Notes: generated by a model from the letters alone, not told the origin. A stretch of 64,000 bases of DNA from Toxorhynchites rutilus septentrionalis (GCF_029784135.1 NC_073746.1:3368136-3432135), one strand, 5' to 3'; numbered from the stretch's first letter, positions 42,783 to 53,865 are shown. Numbers and translations are program-made.

Positions 42783-43790
42783 TTTCGGCAAGCACTTCGT
42801 ACTCGTTCCCCGTTCACCATATGACTCGGAAGAAGAGCGGCTTGAACATTCCCTTCTCGTCTGTCAGAGAAGGACCATCTTCGAGATCTTGATGTGGATG
42901 ATATACTCGACGTCATCGCTTACCTGGGGAACGTAAAGAACCCGGTCCCCGGCCATTCGTTGAATTTTAGCATCAAGCACGTCTAGTCTCAACGTCTCGT
43001 CGTTGAATAATTTTTGTTGTAGGCATAATAAACGTAATATTTAAGGAAAGTTTGTTCCATTAAATTATTTTTTTGTAGTTTTTCTTCATCGCCATCCGAA
43101 AATAGTACTTTTTTTTTAATACATACGTTAACACTAAATTGGATGAAAATTGTATTGAAATTTTCTAGCATTCCATTCGGTAATTTGAAGAAAATTGTTG
43201 AATTTGTATCGTGCTTGCCAGTCTTTAATGCTCTAACTGAGCCAGTGATTTTCAGGCGTAAACAAAATCTACTGAATGACGATACTTAGAAAGAAATAAT
43301 ACAGATCAGGTTTAATTGCAAGGACACATATTAAGTGTGTCACGAATAAATGAGACTAGGTAAACTATGGTTTTTTTTCACATAACGTATATACATAACG
43401 TTTTATTTTTTGTGTCCCGCGTTAGACCTTTGACCATCTGGTCACTTTAACCTAATATATTGTTTTCTCTTGTGTTCTATTTACAATTGATTTGTTGTAT
43501 CTGTTTGTGTATAGTAAACAATACGCGTTTCACTGTCAGTTCGCGGATTTATTTATTTATTTTATTTTATTTTTTTATTTTTTAATTCATTTAGTATATC
43601 TTATTTTCTAGGTGTATGGTGAGTGTTTTATTTACAATTTTTATTTCATTTTTAGGTAAGCATTGAACAGGTGGTAACTTTCTATCACAGAAGATTCCAT
43701 GGCTTAGCGGTTGGCGTCATACATTTAGTGATGATAGTTTCGGGTTGGATTTTCGTTGGATTTTTTTCTTCTTAGATTTGCACTGATATA
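42783..43790. other. target sequence and spacer, no supported gene
   Basis: The first ~170 bases continue the sequence interrupted by the retroelement (the other side is 40085-40323). Reading across, a moderately GC-rich, possibly once-coding segment appears (for example SPYDSEEERLEHSLLVCQRR on the plus strand), but I cannot assign it. The rest is AT-rich with T-runs near 43550-43600 and no recognisable feature. Confidence 0.35.
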
Positions 43791-44029
43791 TAGGGCGGAC
43801 AATATAAAGTTCATCCAAATAAATCTCCATCATGCAAAGGGTGCAGGCGCTGTACTTTGCAAGAGATTTATACAAAGCAAACTGGATATTGCTTTTATCC
43901 AGGAGCCATGGACAAATAACGGAAAAATATTGGGTATTGAAACTAAATCGTGTAAGTTGATATATGATGAAACACAGCAGTCCCCAAGATCTGCTATCCT
44001 TGTGAAAGGGTACGTTAAAATGTTACCTA

Positions 44030-45258
44030 AAGGGTGTGTCACATCAAATTGCATCACGGAAAAAACGCTGTAGAAATTTAATTTTTAGGAATTATATCTT
44101 CAGCTTTCGCTTATAATCAGATAAGAGTGTATAGATCACGTTGGCCATGCTTCACTGTCAATTTTTCGTAAATTTGGAAAAATGTCGTCGAACGAAAAAG
44201 AGCGTCGTGAATTAATCCTGTGCACTCATTTCGAGAATCCGGAGTTGTCACATCGGGACATCTGTAAGATGCTGGGAATCGTCCAATCCACGGTCAGCAG
44301 AGTACTAAAACGATACTTCGAGAACCTAACCATCGACCGGAAGGTGAAGAACGGCAAAAATGGATGCTCCATCAGTGAAAAAGATCACAAGCGCGTAGTT
44401 AAGCAGTTTAGACGTGATCCGAGAAGTTCGGTCCGGGATGTCGCCAATAAGCTGAATTTGTCAAGTTCATTCGTCCAGCGGACCAAGCAGCGGGAGGGCC
44501 TGCGTACATACAAGGTTCAGAAGGCTCCTAACCGCGACGAGAGGCAAAACATGGTGGGGAAGACGCGAGCCCGGAAGCTGTACACCGAAATGCTGACGAA
44601 GCCGCATTGCCTGGTAATGGACGACGAAACCTACGTCAAAGCGGACTTTCGTCAGCTACCGGGCCTGTTGTTCTTCTCCGCAGAGGACAAATTCAGCGTT
44701 CCGGAGGAGATTCGCAAGCAGAAACTATCCAAGTGTGCCAAAAAGTACATGGTGTGGCAAGCGATCTGCTCTTGCGGAAAGCGGAACGCCCCCTTCGTGA
44801 TGACCGGCACGGTAAACGGGCAGGTTTACCTTAAGGAGTGCCTACAGAAGCGCTTACTATCACTATTGAAGCAGCACGAGGGCCCGACCATCTTCTGGCC
44901 GGATCTCGCTTCGTGCCACTATTCAAAGGACGTGTTGGAGCAATAGGGAAATATTGGGCGATTATGAAGCAGGCCCTCCGGAAGAACCCAAAAGTTGTCA
45001 AATCGGAGGCGGACTTCAAGAGAAAATGGATTTCTGTTCAAAAAAAAACTACAACCTGACGTTGTACAGAACCTTATGGACGGGGTAAAGAGGAAGGTGC
45101 GAGCATACGGGCTTGGGCTCGAAGTATGAATAAAAAGTAAATGCCAAAAGTTGTTTAATAGTTTTTATTTTACTGTCTAAAATTTTCGAAAGGATCGGTC
45201 TACTGGGCGAATTTCTACAGCGTTTTTTCCGTGATGCAATTTGATGTGACACACGCTT
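44030..45258 (+). mobile_element. ITmD37E-type Tc1/mariner element, copy A (defective)
   Basis: Terminal repeats begin AAGGGTGTGTCACATCAAAT on the left; the right end is the complement with one G/C difference. TA flanks both ends (44028-44029 and 45259-45260). It is about 70 bp shorter than copy B at 60046 and nearly identical elsewhere. It lies inside the endonuclease gene of the Loa/R1-like element. Confidence 0.9.
44182..45129 (+). pseudogene. ITmD37E transposase, catalytic-region deletion
   Basis: Starts MSSNEKERRELILCTHFENP and follows copy B up to FWPDLASCHYSKDVLE at 44938. There about 70 bases are missing compared with copy B, removing the segment before the third catalytic residue and shifting frame to an immediate stop (TAG at 44944). 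The codon for the final catalytic Glu is also changed (GAG to GGG) in the retained sequence. The rest of the C-terminus follows out of frame. The first two Asp blocks (MDDETYV and WPDLASCHY) are intact. It could bind ends through its N-terminal HTH but not catalyse transposition. Confidence 0.85.
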
Positions 45259-45762
45259 TATTACAGAATTTATACAACGAGATATTGTAGCGGTTGTTTG
45301 TGAAATTCCTACTACTCGTGGAAGAACAGAAATCTGCGTGGCGTCTGCATATTTTCCAGGAGACGTAGACGAAGTGCTTCCCCCTGGAGTCCAAGCATTT
45401 GTATCTTTCTGTAGATCTCAGAATAAAGCATTCATCATCGGGTGCGATTCAAACGCACATCATGCGATATGGAACAGAACAGGTGAGTGTTTATTACAAT
45501 ATTTGACAACCAATAATATAAATATTTGTAATGAAGGTACCAACTGTACTTTTATGAACTCCATAAGGCTGGAAGTTTTGGATTTGACATTTTGCAGTAA
45601 TACTCTCTCTGAAAACATATTTAATTGGCATGTTTCTGAAGAAATATCGCTGTCCGATCACAAACACAAACACATAATGTTTATAAAGTAAATAACATTA
45701 TTAGAGAAACTTTCAGGGATCCCAGAAAATCAAACTGGGAACTTTACTATTCCTATCTATCG

Positions 45763-47680
45763 GTGGGGGGTAGCTTCCCAGAAAAAAGTATTAAAACTAG
45801 TGAGGAACTCGAAAAAACCTCTATTTATGTTTCAACAAAAATAATTCAAGCTTACAATAAGAGCTGCCCAGTCAAGGTACGATCAACAGACAGGGATGTA
45901 CCATGGTGGAATACTAGGCTAGAAAATTTAAGAAAAAACGCTCGAAAAATGTTTAACCGAGCAAAGCGTACTTCGCAATGGGATGAATATAGGAAAGCAC
46001 TCACTGCCTATAATAAAGAGATCAGAAGATCTAAACGTAAAAATTGGAGGCACACCTGTGAAAACATTGAAAGTCCTCCAGTCGTTGCAAGATTACAAAA
46101 AGTTTTGGCAAAAGATCATTCTAATGGTTTAGGAACTCTCAAAAAAGAGGACGGAAAGTTGACTTCTAATGCATCGGAGACCCTGAGTTTAATGATGCAA
46201 GTTCATTTTCCAGGATCGCTACCAATCTTGAGTGATAGGACGACTTGCATAGATCCACATACTGATTTGCAACAGAATCACACTTTACCGTCTGAAGATT
46301 TCAATGATAATACCAGTAAACCTGGGCATGAAATGATCAGTGCAGAAAAGCAAGATCTAGCGAGTTGTATTTTCACTCATGCAAGAGTCGAATGGGCAAT
46401 AAATTCATTTGATCCTTTTAAATCACCGGGAAGCGATGAGATCCGTCCTGTGATGATCCAGAAAAGTGGAGGAACTGTAGTGCCCTGCTTAACAGAAATG
46501 TTCAAAGCTAGCTTACGATTGAACTATATTCCAAAGAATTGGCGACAAATTCGGGTTGTTTTTATTCCCAAAGCTAATAAAAAAGATAAAAAAAAGTCCA
46601 AAATCGTTTAGGCCTATTAGTCTTTCGTCATTTATGCTGAAATTAATGGAGAAACTAATTGATGACTATATCAAATCGCAATACTTGAAATCGACACCAC
46701 TCAGTAAACTTCAATTTGCATACCAGCCAGGAAAATCAACAGTAACAGCACTTCATACACTAGTAACGAAAAATTAAAAAACACTTGAAGTCAAAGAGTT
46801 GCTACTAGCCGCGTTCTTAGATATTGAAGGAGCGTTTGACAATGCATCCCACAATTCAATGAGAAATGCTATGATACAGCGTAACTTCGATGAAACTGTT
46901 GTAGAATGGATATTTCAAATGCTACAAGAAAGAGAAATAACGTGTAATCAGGGAGGGGCCACAGTTACAGTTACTGTGAAAGGATGCCCACAAGGAGGGG
47001 TCCTTTCACCTCTGTTATGGTCATTGGTAGTAGATAACCTACTGGCACTCCTTGATAGGATAGGATTTGAAATCATAGGCTTTGCAGATGATATTGTAAT
47101 TGTAGTTCGTGGGAAATATGAGCATGTAATCAGAGACAGATTGCAATATGCTATAAACTTAACTATAGCATGGTGTAATGATGAGGGTTTATCTATAAAT
47201 CCTCATAAAACTACTGTTGTTCCTTTTACACGTAGAAGGAAGATGAAAATACCAGATTTGCATTTGCTGGGAACTAAAATAGTGTTTTCTCCAAAAGTGA
47301 AATATTTAGGAGTAACACTTGATAGCAAGCTCAATTGGAACTCGCATTTAGATGAAATAATACATAAGGCTACAAATGCATTATGGATTAGTACAAGAAC
47401 ATTCGGTAACAAATGGGGACTTAGACCTAAAATGATCTACTGGATCTACACTGCTATAGTGAGACCTAGAATAACATATGCGTCATTAGTTTGGTGGCCA
47501 AAAACAGAATCCAAGCATGCTCAGGAAAAGCTAGGAAAATTACAAAGGTTAGCTACAATTTCCATCACAGGAGCAATTCGTAGTACGCCATCTAAAGCAC
47601 TAGATGCAATGTTAAATCTACTTCCCTTATATCTATTCGTTCAATTGGAGGCGGAAAAAAACGCACTAAGGTTGAAATGA
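45763..47680 (+). pseudogene. Loa/R1-like reverse transcriptase, frameshifted
   Basis: Three open blocks in order: 45763-46611 (linker with VPWWNTRLENLRKNARKMFN, then RT start SPGSDEIRPVMIQ), 46556-46777 (FRPISLSSFMLKLMEKLIDD, QFAYQPGKSTVTALH) and 46799-47680 (AAFLDIEGAFDNASH, GCPQGGVLSPLLWSLVVDNL, catalytic GFADDIVIVV, then the thumb region KYLGVTLDSKLNWNSHL). Frame breaks lie near 46600 and 46780, the first at an A-rich run. Catalytic residues look intact. Confidence 0.8.
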
Positions 47681-47770
47681 ACAAAACAGTTCTTTGATGG
47701 AGACCTTAGGGGTCATTTAAGTATTCTAGAGGAATTCGAACTTAATCCGATACTAACTCAGGAGGACTGG

Positions 47771-48655
47771 ATGAACAGGCAATACAACTTTGAACGACTA
47801 TTCAATGTGACTGAGCCAAGCCGCACTGAATGGGAGTCAGGGGGACCTGATATTCACCCAGGATCTATAATTTTCTACACTGATGGTTCCAGATTAAACG
47901 AAAGAGCCGGGGCTGGAATAACCGGCCCTGGAGTGAACATATCAATTTCAATGGGCAAGTGGCCAACTGTATTTCAGGCAGAAGTGCAGGCAATTATTGA
48001 ATGTGCAACAATTTGGCTAAGGTGCAATTATAGACATGCAAACATATGCATTTTTTCTGACAGTCAAGCTGCATTGAAAGCATTGAAGTCAGTTACCTGT
48101 ACTTCTAAATTAGTTTGGGAGTGTATTCAACTTCTTCAAGAGGTAGCTTAAAAAATTACAGTGAACCTATTCTGGGTTCCAGGGCACTGTGAAGTTGAAG
48201 GTAATGAAAAAGCAGATTTGTTAGCTAGATGTGGATCATCGAAACCATTCCTAGGACCAGAACCATTTTGTGGGGCCCCTGAATGTACCCTCAAAATGGA
48301 ATTAAAGAACTGGGAAAAATCAAAGATTGATGGCATCTGGACACATAGTACAGTAGCTCGACAGGCTAAATCATTTATATCACCAAGTAAAATAGTAACT
48401 GAAAGACTTCTCAGCCCAACAAAAAAAGACCTATGCACTTTCAGTGGCCTAGTGACAGGACATTGTCCAAGCAAATGCCACCTAAAGAAACTAGGTAAAT
48501 TAGAAGATGATACCTGTCGTTTCTGTAACCTAGAAAGTGAAAGCTCGGAACATTTATTATGTAATTGCGAAGCACTTCTTCATAGAAGGCGCAATTTCTT
48601 TGATAAAGGTTTAATGCAACCTGCAGATGTTTGGCTAGCTTCCCCCAATAAGGCA
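47771..48655 (+). pseudogene. Loa/R1-like RNase H and C-terminal Cys-rich region
   Basis: 47771-48151 shows FYTDGSRLNERAGAGITG, VFQAEVQAIIECATIW and CIFSDSQAALKAL; the domain continues after a stop at 48149 with NLFWVPGHCEVEGNEKADLL. The four acidic positions and the final catalytic H/D region are visible. A Cys/His cluster (CPSKCHLKKLG, then CRFCNLESESSEHLLCNC) follows, as in other EN-RT-RNH elements. The frame runs straight into the Jockey-like insertion at about 48656; the true C-terminus resumes after 51285. Confidence 0.8.
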
Positions 48656-51284
48656 GTTCCTCCCGACCGCAGTCGTGACGTGGGGGTTTATGATTCCCAT
48701 TTGGCTTCTGTGCGTGAGCTGTGTGACCGTGCGTCTTCTGATGACACCGTATTGGTATGTGGCGATTACAATCAGCCTCATATTGCATGGGAATTACATG
48801 CTAACTCTGTTGTTGATCTGAATCCGTCTTTGACCTCTGCGGCGAGTGCTGTTCTATTGGATGGAATCACCTTTCTCGGTCTCCAGCAGCGCAACTTCAT
48901 TCGTAATTTTCGTGGCCGAACACTGGATCTGGTTTTTTGTGCTCCCGATATTAACATCGCTATCAACGAATCTGTATCGCCACTGCTAGCGGTGGATTTG
49001 CACCATCCTCCGTTAGTATTATCGTTATCGGATACAAGAGGAGCAGTGTTGGCCGTTGAGGATCGGAACGAAGGCGAACAAGCGTTGAATTACGCAAAAA
49101 TTAATTTCGCTGCATTTAACGAGTTTCTGAGTAGCTACAATTGGAACGCTCTTGGTCAGGACGTTAACGACATGGCGACGCGTTTTTGCGAAATCGTTTG
49201 CAGCTGGCTCGTGACGAATACCCCACGAAGGAAACCTCCAATGTCTCCAGCTTGGAGCACTCCACTTCTTCGCATTCTACGGCGCGACAAAAATTCTTGC
49301 CAACGTAAATTACGCCGTCGACGAACTGTTGAAACCATACACAACTTTCAACTCGCTAGCAGTGTATACCGACGCCTTAACCGTGCCCTCTACAAATCAT
49401 ACGTGCTTTGTGTCCAGACAAACCTGCGTAGAAATCCAAAGAGCTTCTGGAAGTTTGTCAATTCCAAGCGAAAAACAGCAGATATTCCGTCTAAGGTGTT
49501 CTCGGGCGCTCAGGAATCGTCCTCCGTTTCTGAAATGTGCGAATTATTTTCAAAACACTTTGCATCGGTGTTTGTCGCTGATGCAGCCACCCCATCAGAA
49601 GCCGAGAGAGCTGCAGCTAACGTTCCAGAGAGTTTAATAGACTTGGGACCATTCGTCGTTACCCCACAGATGGTTGAGAAGGGCGTAAAAAAATTGAAAC
49701 GTTCAACAGTTCCTGGCCCAGATGGCGTTCCAGCTATAGTTTTTTGCCGCTGTGCTACATCTTTGGCTTTACCGCTCTCCCGTATTTACACAGCTTCGCT
49801 GAGTCAAGGGGTTTTTCCAGATGTGTGGAAGGATTCCTTTATGTTTCCCGTGTTTAAGAAAGGTGATAAGTGTAACGTGGCTAACTATCGTGGCATAACC
49901 AGTTTATCTGCCGCCTCCAAGCTTTTTGAGTTGATCGTGAACGATGCTGTCTTTTTCAAAGTTAAGCGTTATATCTCACCAGTACAACATGGCTTTATGC
50001 CAGGACGCTCGGTTAGCACCAATCTCCTCGAGTTTTCGTCGTTTTGTATCAACCGTCTAGAGGAACGCGCTCAAGTTGATGCTATCTACACCGACATAAA
50101 AGCCGCTTTCGATCGAATTGACCATCGCATCCTACTGAGAAAACTATCCCGTCTTGGTGCTTCCGACGAATTCATCAACTGGCTGAGATCATACCTGTCT
50201 GGAAGAACGCTCCGTGTCAAGCTCCTGTCTCACACTTCATCTCCGTTTGCTGTTTCTTCGGGTGTTCCGCAAGGCAGCAATCTTGGACCACTGCTGTTCG
50301 CGATCTTCTATAACGATGTGTCGCTTATTCTAGCATGTGACTGTGTGTCGATATATGCAGACGACTTGAAAATCTATCTAGCCATCGAAACCCTCGAGGA
50401 TTGCCGACGGTTACAGAGCCTGCTTGACCAGTTTGTGAGTTGGTGTCGCCTGAACAAACTAACTATCAGTATAAATAAATGTGTCATCATGAGTTTCCAT
50501 CGAAAAAGACAACCAACTATATTCGACTACACGATCGATGATATTATCTTGGAGAGAGTCAGTCAGGTCAATGACTTGGGCGTAACTCTCGACCCTAAGC
50601 TCACTTTCGACGCACACCGATCTGCATTGATATCCAAGGCCAATCGTCAGCTTGGGTTTATTTCGAGAATCTCTAGGGACTTTACTGATCCCAACTGCCT
50701 GAAATCTCTCTTCTGCTCGCTTGTTCGGCCGATTCTTGAAACCGCATCTGTAGTATGGAGCCCGTACCAACACATGTGGATCGTCAGGATTGAACGGATT
50801 CAAAAATGGTTCATCCGTAGAGCGCTTAGGAATCTGCCTTGGCGTGACCCGCGGAACCTGCCGTCATATACAGATAGATGTCGCTTACTGAACTTGAATA
50901 CTCTTGAGCGTCGTAGGCGTATTCAACAAGCCACCTTCGTTGCCAAACTTCTTTGTGGTGAAATCGATGCGCCTAACTTGCTCGAGAAGATGAACTTTCG
51001 CGCTCCCAGTAGAATTCTACGATCCTCGTTTTTGCTGCAACCGCTTGCACATCGTTCATCGTATGGTCAACATGAGCCGGTCACGGAAATGATCAGAACC
51101 TTTTCATCCGTAGAGCAGTTTTATGACTTTGGAGAATCATTCAGAAATTCGCTTCAGAAATCGAATTGAGAATCCCGATGTGTTTAATGTTATGTTTTTG
51201 TTCGACTATTTTACTAATTTTTGTTCATTAAGACGATTTTGTCAGACGAATGTTATATCTAAACAAATAAACAAATAAAGTTCA
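48656..51284 (+). mobile_element. Jockey-like non-LTR retrotransposon, 5'-truncated
   Basis: It begins in the middle of the endonuclease and runs through a complete RT to a short 3' UTR ending (AAACAAAT)(AAACAAAT)AAA. AGTTC occurs at the left junction (48655-48659) and right after the tail (51281-51285), a possible short target duplication. Upstream and downstream sequences belong to the Loa/R1-like element: its reading resumes after 51285 (YWDHAYSQQVEIAPTN near 51303-51350). Higher GC than its host element suggests a different, perhaps younger, source. Confidence 0.8.
48661..51169 (+). pseudogene. Jockey-like ORF2, endonuclease part and full reverse transcriptase
   Basis: The uninterrupted frame (continuous with the Loa-like C-terminus upstream) carries about 836 Jockey residues. 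Endonuclease remainder: VLVCGDYNQPHIAWE, RTLDLVFCAPD, LLAVDLHHPPLVL (the SDH block is altered to VDLH). RT: VPGPDGVPAIVF, FKKGDKCNVANYRGITSLSA, QHGFMPGRSVSTNLLEF, AAFDRIDHRILL, GVPQGSNLGPLLFAIFYNDV and the catalytic YADDLKIYLAI, then VNDLGVTLDPKLTF and a C-terminal domain to SLQKSN. No RNase H. The RT is intact, but the 5' end of the endonuclease and all of ORF1 are missing, so the copy is dead as an autonomous element. Confidence 0.85.
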
Positions 51285-51692
51285 TTCGTGCTATAATACC
51301 TTATTGGGATCATGCCTACAGTCAGCAAGTGGAAATTGCTCCAACTAATAGCGATACGACACCCTGATAAGGCTTACAACAAATAGGGGCCCGCCACAAT
51401 AGATCAAATAACTGGTCGTAGTGGAAAATGTACCCAACGGGGAAAAAAAATAGGGCGGACTCCATTATATACAGTCTCCAATACCTTTTCACTGTATATC
51501 ACTGTCAAATTCTGTATATTAAAAGGGCAAAAAATTTTTTTTTATTTGTTTTATATACATATACAGCCATTCCATGTGAAACTGATATATTGGTTCGTGG
51601 ATTTTCATGAAAAGTGGTAGATTTATGCTTTATCTTCAAATATTAGACCCGTATTTTTGTTATTTTAAATTAGGGTGCCCATTTCCATTTTA

Positions 51693-51968
51693 CTTCTTCT
51701 TCTTCTTTTTCTTCTTCTCCTTGAATGGCGTTAACGTTCCCTGTGGAACTTTTGCCGTCTCAACGTATGCATTAACTAGCGTCATTTATTAATACTTAGT
51801 TGAGATTTCTAAAGCCAAATAACACGCCTTAAATGTATTCCGAGGGGCAAGCTCTTGAATACTCGTGGCCACAGTGCAAGTCGAAGGAAATTTCTTTGAC
51901 GAAAAATCCCCCGGCCAGAACGGGAATATGATAATGTGAAACGCTAACCACGCTAAACGCTCGGCCAC
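51693..51968 (-). mobile_element. second tRNA-type SINE family, (GAA)n tail
   Basis: Flanked by similar 16-20-bp direct repeats (…gtgcccatttccatttta at 51675-51692 and gtgcatttccatttta at 51971-51986). On the minus strand it begins GTGGCCGAGCGTTTAGCGTG, a Ser/Leu-tRNA-like head with an A-box match (TGGCCGAGCG), runs through GCCGGGGGATTTTTCGTC and GCGTGTTATTTGGCTTTAG, and ends in a GAAGAAGAA tail (51692-51720). The structure resembles the Feilai-type SINEs of Aedes; I claim resemblance, not membership. The B-box is not clear. Confidence 0.7.
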
Positions 51969-52257
51969 GGGTGCATTTCCATTTTAGGGATGTCCGAAAA
52001 CTTCATTTTTTCGCCTTTTTCCAAAAATTACATGTTTTGAAAATTCATAACTTTTGTACTACTAGACCAATTCAGAAAATCGACATATCAAATTAAAGTC
52101 AATTAGTTTGTAAAAATATCACACTTTTTAGCTTTTTATCTTTGTTGTGTTCATGGCTTTGGACTAGGGCGCTGCCGTTCTGAATCATATTTCGGACATC
52201 TTCATATTTTGGACACTCTTTAAAAATACTTGAAATGACCAATGCACTGGTGATATA

Positions 52258-52435
52258 TAAAATATGTTACCCTTCTAAACCCGAGTCGACCGCGAGTAAT
52301 CGGTTTCCTATTTTATTAACCATAGAATTAAAGAAACGTGTTAATATATTTTAGCAAAAATAAGGATAAGAGTCTGGCTCCTTTAAACCTAACTGAGCCT
52401 GTAAAAAGAAACGGATAAATAAAAAATAATAATTA
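52258..52435 (+). mobile_element. I-like retrotransposon 3' UTR fragment
   Basis: From ATGTTACCCTTCTAAACCCG through CGCGAGTAATCGGTTTCC and GGCTCCTTTAAACCTAACTG to GAGCCTGTAAAAAGAAACGG and an A/T-rich tail, this matches the 3' UTR of the 18.2-24.3-kb element and of the fragment at 16614-17116. It contains no coding part: a very short 5'-truncated insertion. It lies inside the copy 2 TIR element. Confidence 0.8.
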
Positions 52436-53040
52436 CAAAACCGAAAATCCAAATTTTTCGCAAATGTTATATTTTTTTTCAAAAATGACTAGATCATTGG
52501 CATTGTTTAGCCATCGGTTAACTTTGAAAATTCATAACTTAAAAACGAAAAAAAACATCTCTAACATGTTATGTAAAAAATCCCCAACTTTCAAGGAAAA
52601 ATATGAAAACTATATTGCGCTCTCTAGTCCAAAGCCATGAAAGAAACAAAAAACAAATACAATCTATAATAACGAAAACAAAATTAAAAATGTTTGACAA
52701 GCATCATATTTTCCTAAGTAATTACCTTTAATTTGATATATCGATCATCTGAATCGGTCCAGTAGTCCAAAAGTCATGAACTTTCACAAAAAGGTACTTT
52801 TGGGAAAAGGGCGAAAAATTGCTTTTTCGGACCACACTATAATGGAAATGTGCACCCAAATGAAAAACAAAAAAAAACGCGGGTCCAATATTCTGCGATA
52901 AAGAACAAATTTACAACTTTTCATGAAAATCTGATAAGCACTGTATTGGTTTTACATGGAATGGCTGTATATTTCATTAGCTCAAGTTAAAATATAAGTA
53001 AATAACTACTGTACTTTTGAGATTACTACGAACTGGGTTA

Positions 53041-53780
53041 TTCGGACGGCAATCATTTCATTTCATTTTCTATGAAAACTAAAACAGATGCTCATATAAC
53101 GGGTGTCTACTAAAAGATGAATATGAAAAGAAATGGGTTGGGGAAAACACCAAATAAGTTTTAATCAAACTAATTAATTTCATACAAAGCGTTGACATAA
53201 GTCTGAGGCTAGTGAATAATATTATACGGTTCGCAGTCTACCGTCCGGTACAAATTAATCATGACATTGGAACAAAAACCGTTGATCTGCTTCCATATCG
53301 ATTTTCCGGATGCAGTTTTAGATCCTGTTGGAGAGTTGCTTGGATTCTTTGGCCTTCCGATTATCATTGTATACCACGGAGCTCAATAAATCGAATAGGA
53401 CGGCACCGCGACAGGTTTGTTGGATCCCGAGATTTTGGCACAAATGATATATTCCGGATCTCCTGGAACGTTATCTATTTTCTTGACATAGTGCAATGAT
53501 GCCTTGCCCTGCCAAATCACATATTCTCTATCCCTCGGATAGGGATAGGATTTCTCCACCGGGAAGAATATGATCTGATGGCTACACTTGACTACACCAC
53601 ACAACCCGTACGCAACACAACACTACAAAATGAGCAGTAATATCTACCGGGTTCAAACCTTTCATCTGAACTTGCCGTCATTCAAACACTGCATCTTCAA
53701 GTGCGGCAGGGCAGACACAGTCAGCTACGTGTGAAGCGATCACTACTACTGTTGCGCTGCTTTGTGTAGAAATAAAACAA
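53041..53780 (-). other. unrecognised open region with few stops
   Basis: On the minus strand, from about 53610 to 53215, a single frame is open except for one TGA at 53383: KCSHQIIFFPVEKSYPYPRD, then ASLHYVKKIDNVPGDPEYII, then after the stop YTMIIGRPKNPSNSP and VMINLYRTVDCEPYNII. The plus strand is also fairly open here (53212-53499). I do not recognise either product. The stretch could be a retroposed exon, an unclassified transposon gene or an endogenised sequence. Confidence 0.25.
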
Positions 53781-53865
53781 TCGTTATGTTTTTAATAAAA
53801 AGATACTTAATTACTTGAAATAGTTTTGTTTTTTTTTTACTATATCACTGAGGAAATTTTCGTAT

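Larger units (their letters stand above)
43801..45691 (+). pseudogene. Loa/R1-like endonuclease, split by an ITmD37E insertion
   Basis: First part (43801-44027): IKFIQINLHHAKGAGAVLC, then LDIAFIQEPWTNNGKILGI, the conserved N and E blocks of AP-type retrotransposon endonucleases. Second part (45261-45691): EICVASAYFPGD, AFIIGCDSNAHHAIWN, LDLTFCSN and EISLSDHKHKHIMF, the D-N, T and SDH blocks. The transposon entered at the TA in 44028-44029. The endonuclease nicks target DNA to prime reverse transcription (family role). Besides the insertion, the reading frame changes once after 45691. Confidence 0.8.
43801..51450 (+). mobile_element. Loa/R1-like non-LTR retrotransposon, host of two nested insertions
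   Basis: The decamer tagggcggac lies on both sides (43791-43800 and 51451-51460), with a preceding a in both, marking the target duplication. The element starts at the endonuclease coding region (5'-truncated), then has RT, RNase H and a Cys-rich C-terminus, and ends in an A-run (51443-51450). EN of the QINLHHAK type plus RNase H points to the Loa or R1 lineage. Two insertions sit inside: an ITmD37E copy (44030-45258) and a Jockey-like element (48656-51284). Without them it would be about 3.8 kb. Confidence 0.85.
51564..52967. mobile_element. long-TIR DNA element, family copy 2, with nested SINE and retro fragment
   Basis: Left end CAGCCATTCCATGTGAAAC, right end complement CAGCCATTCCATGTAAAACC; homology continues inward (GATTTTCATGAAAAG, then CTTTATC, then TT.GACCCG). 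TA flanks both ends (51562-51563 and 52968-52969), and TATA on both sides is possible. Internal blocks such as AAATTCATAACTT and GTCCAAAGCCATG(A)A match copy 1 at 10.2-13.1 kb. No transposase. A SINE (51693-51968) and an I-like 3' fragment (52258-52435) are nested inside. Confidence 0.75.
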
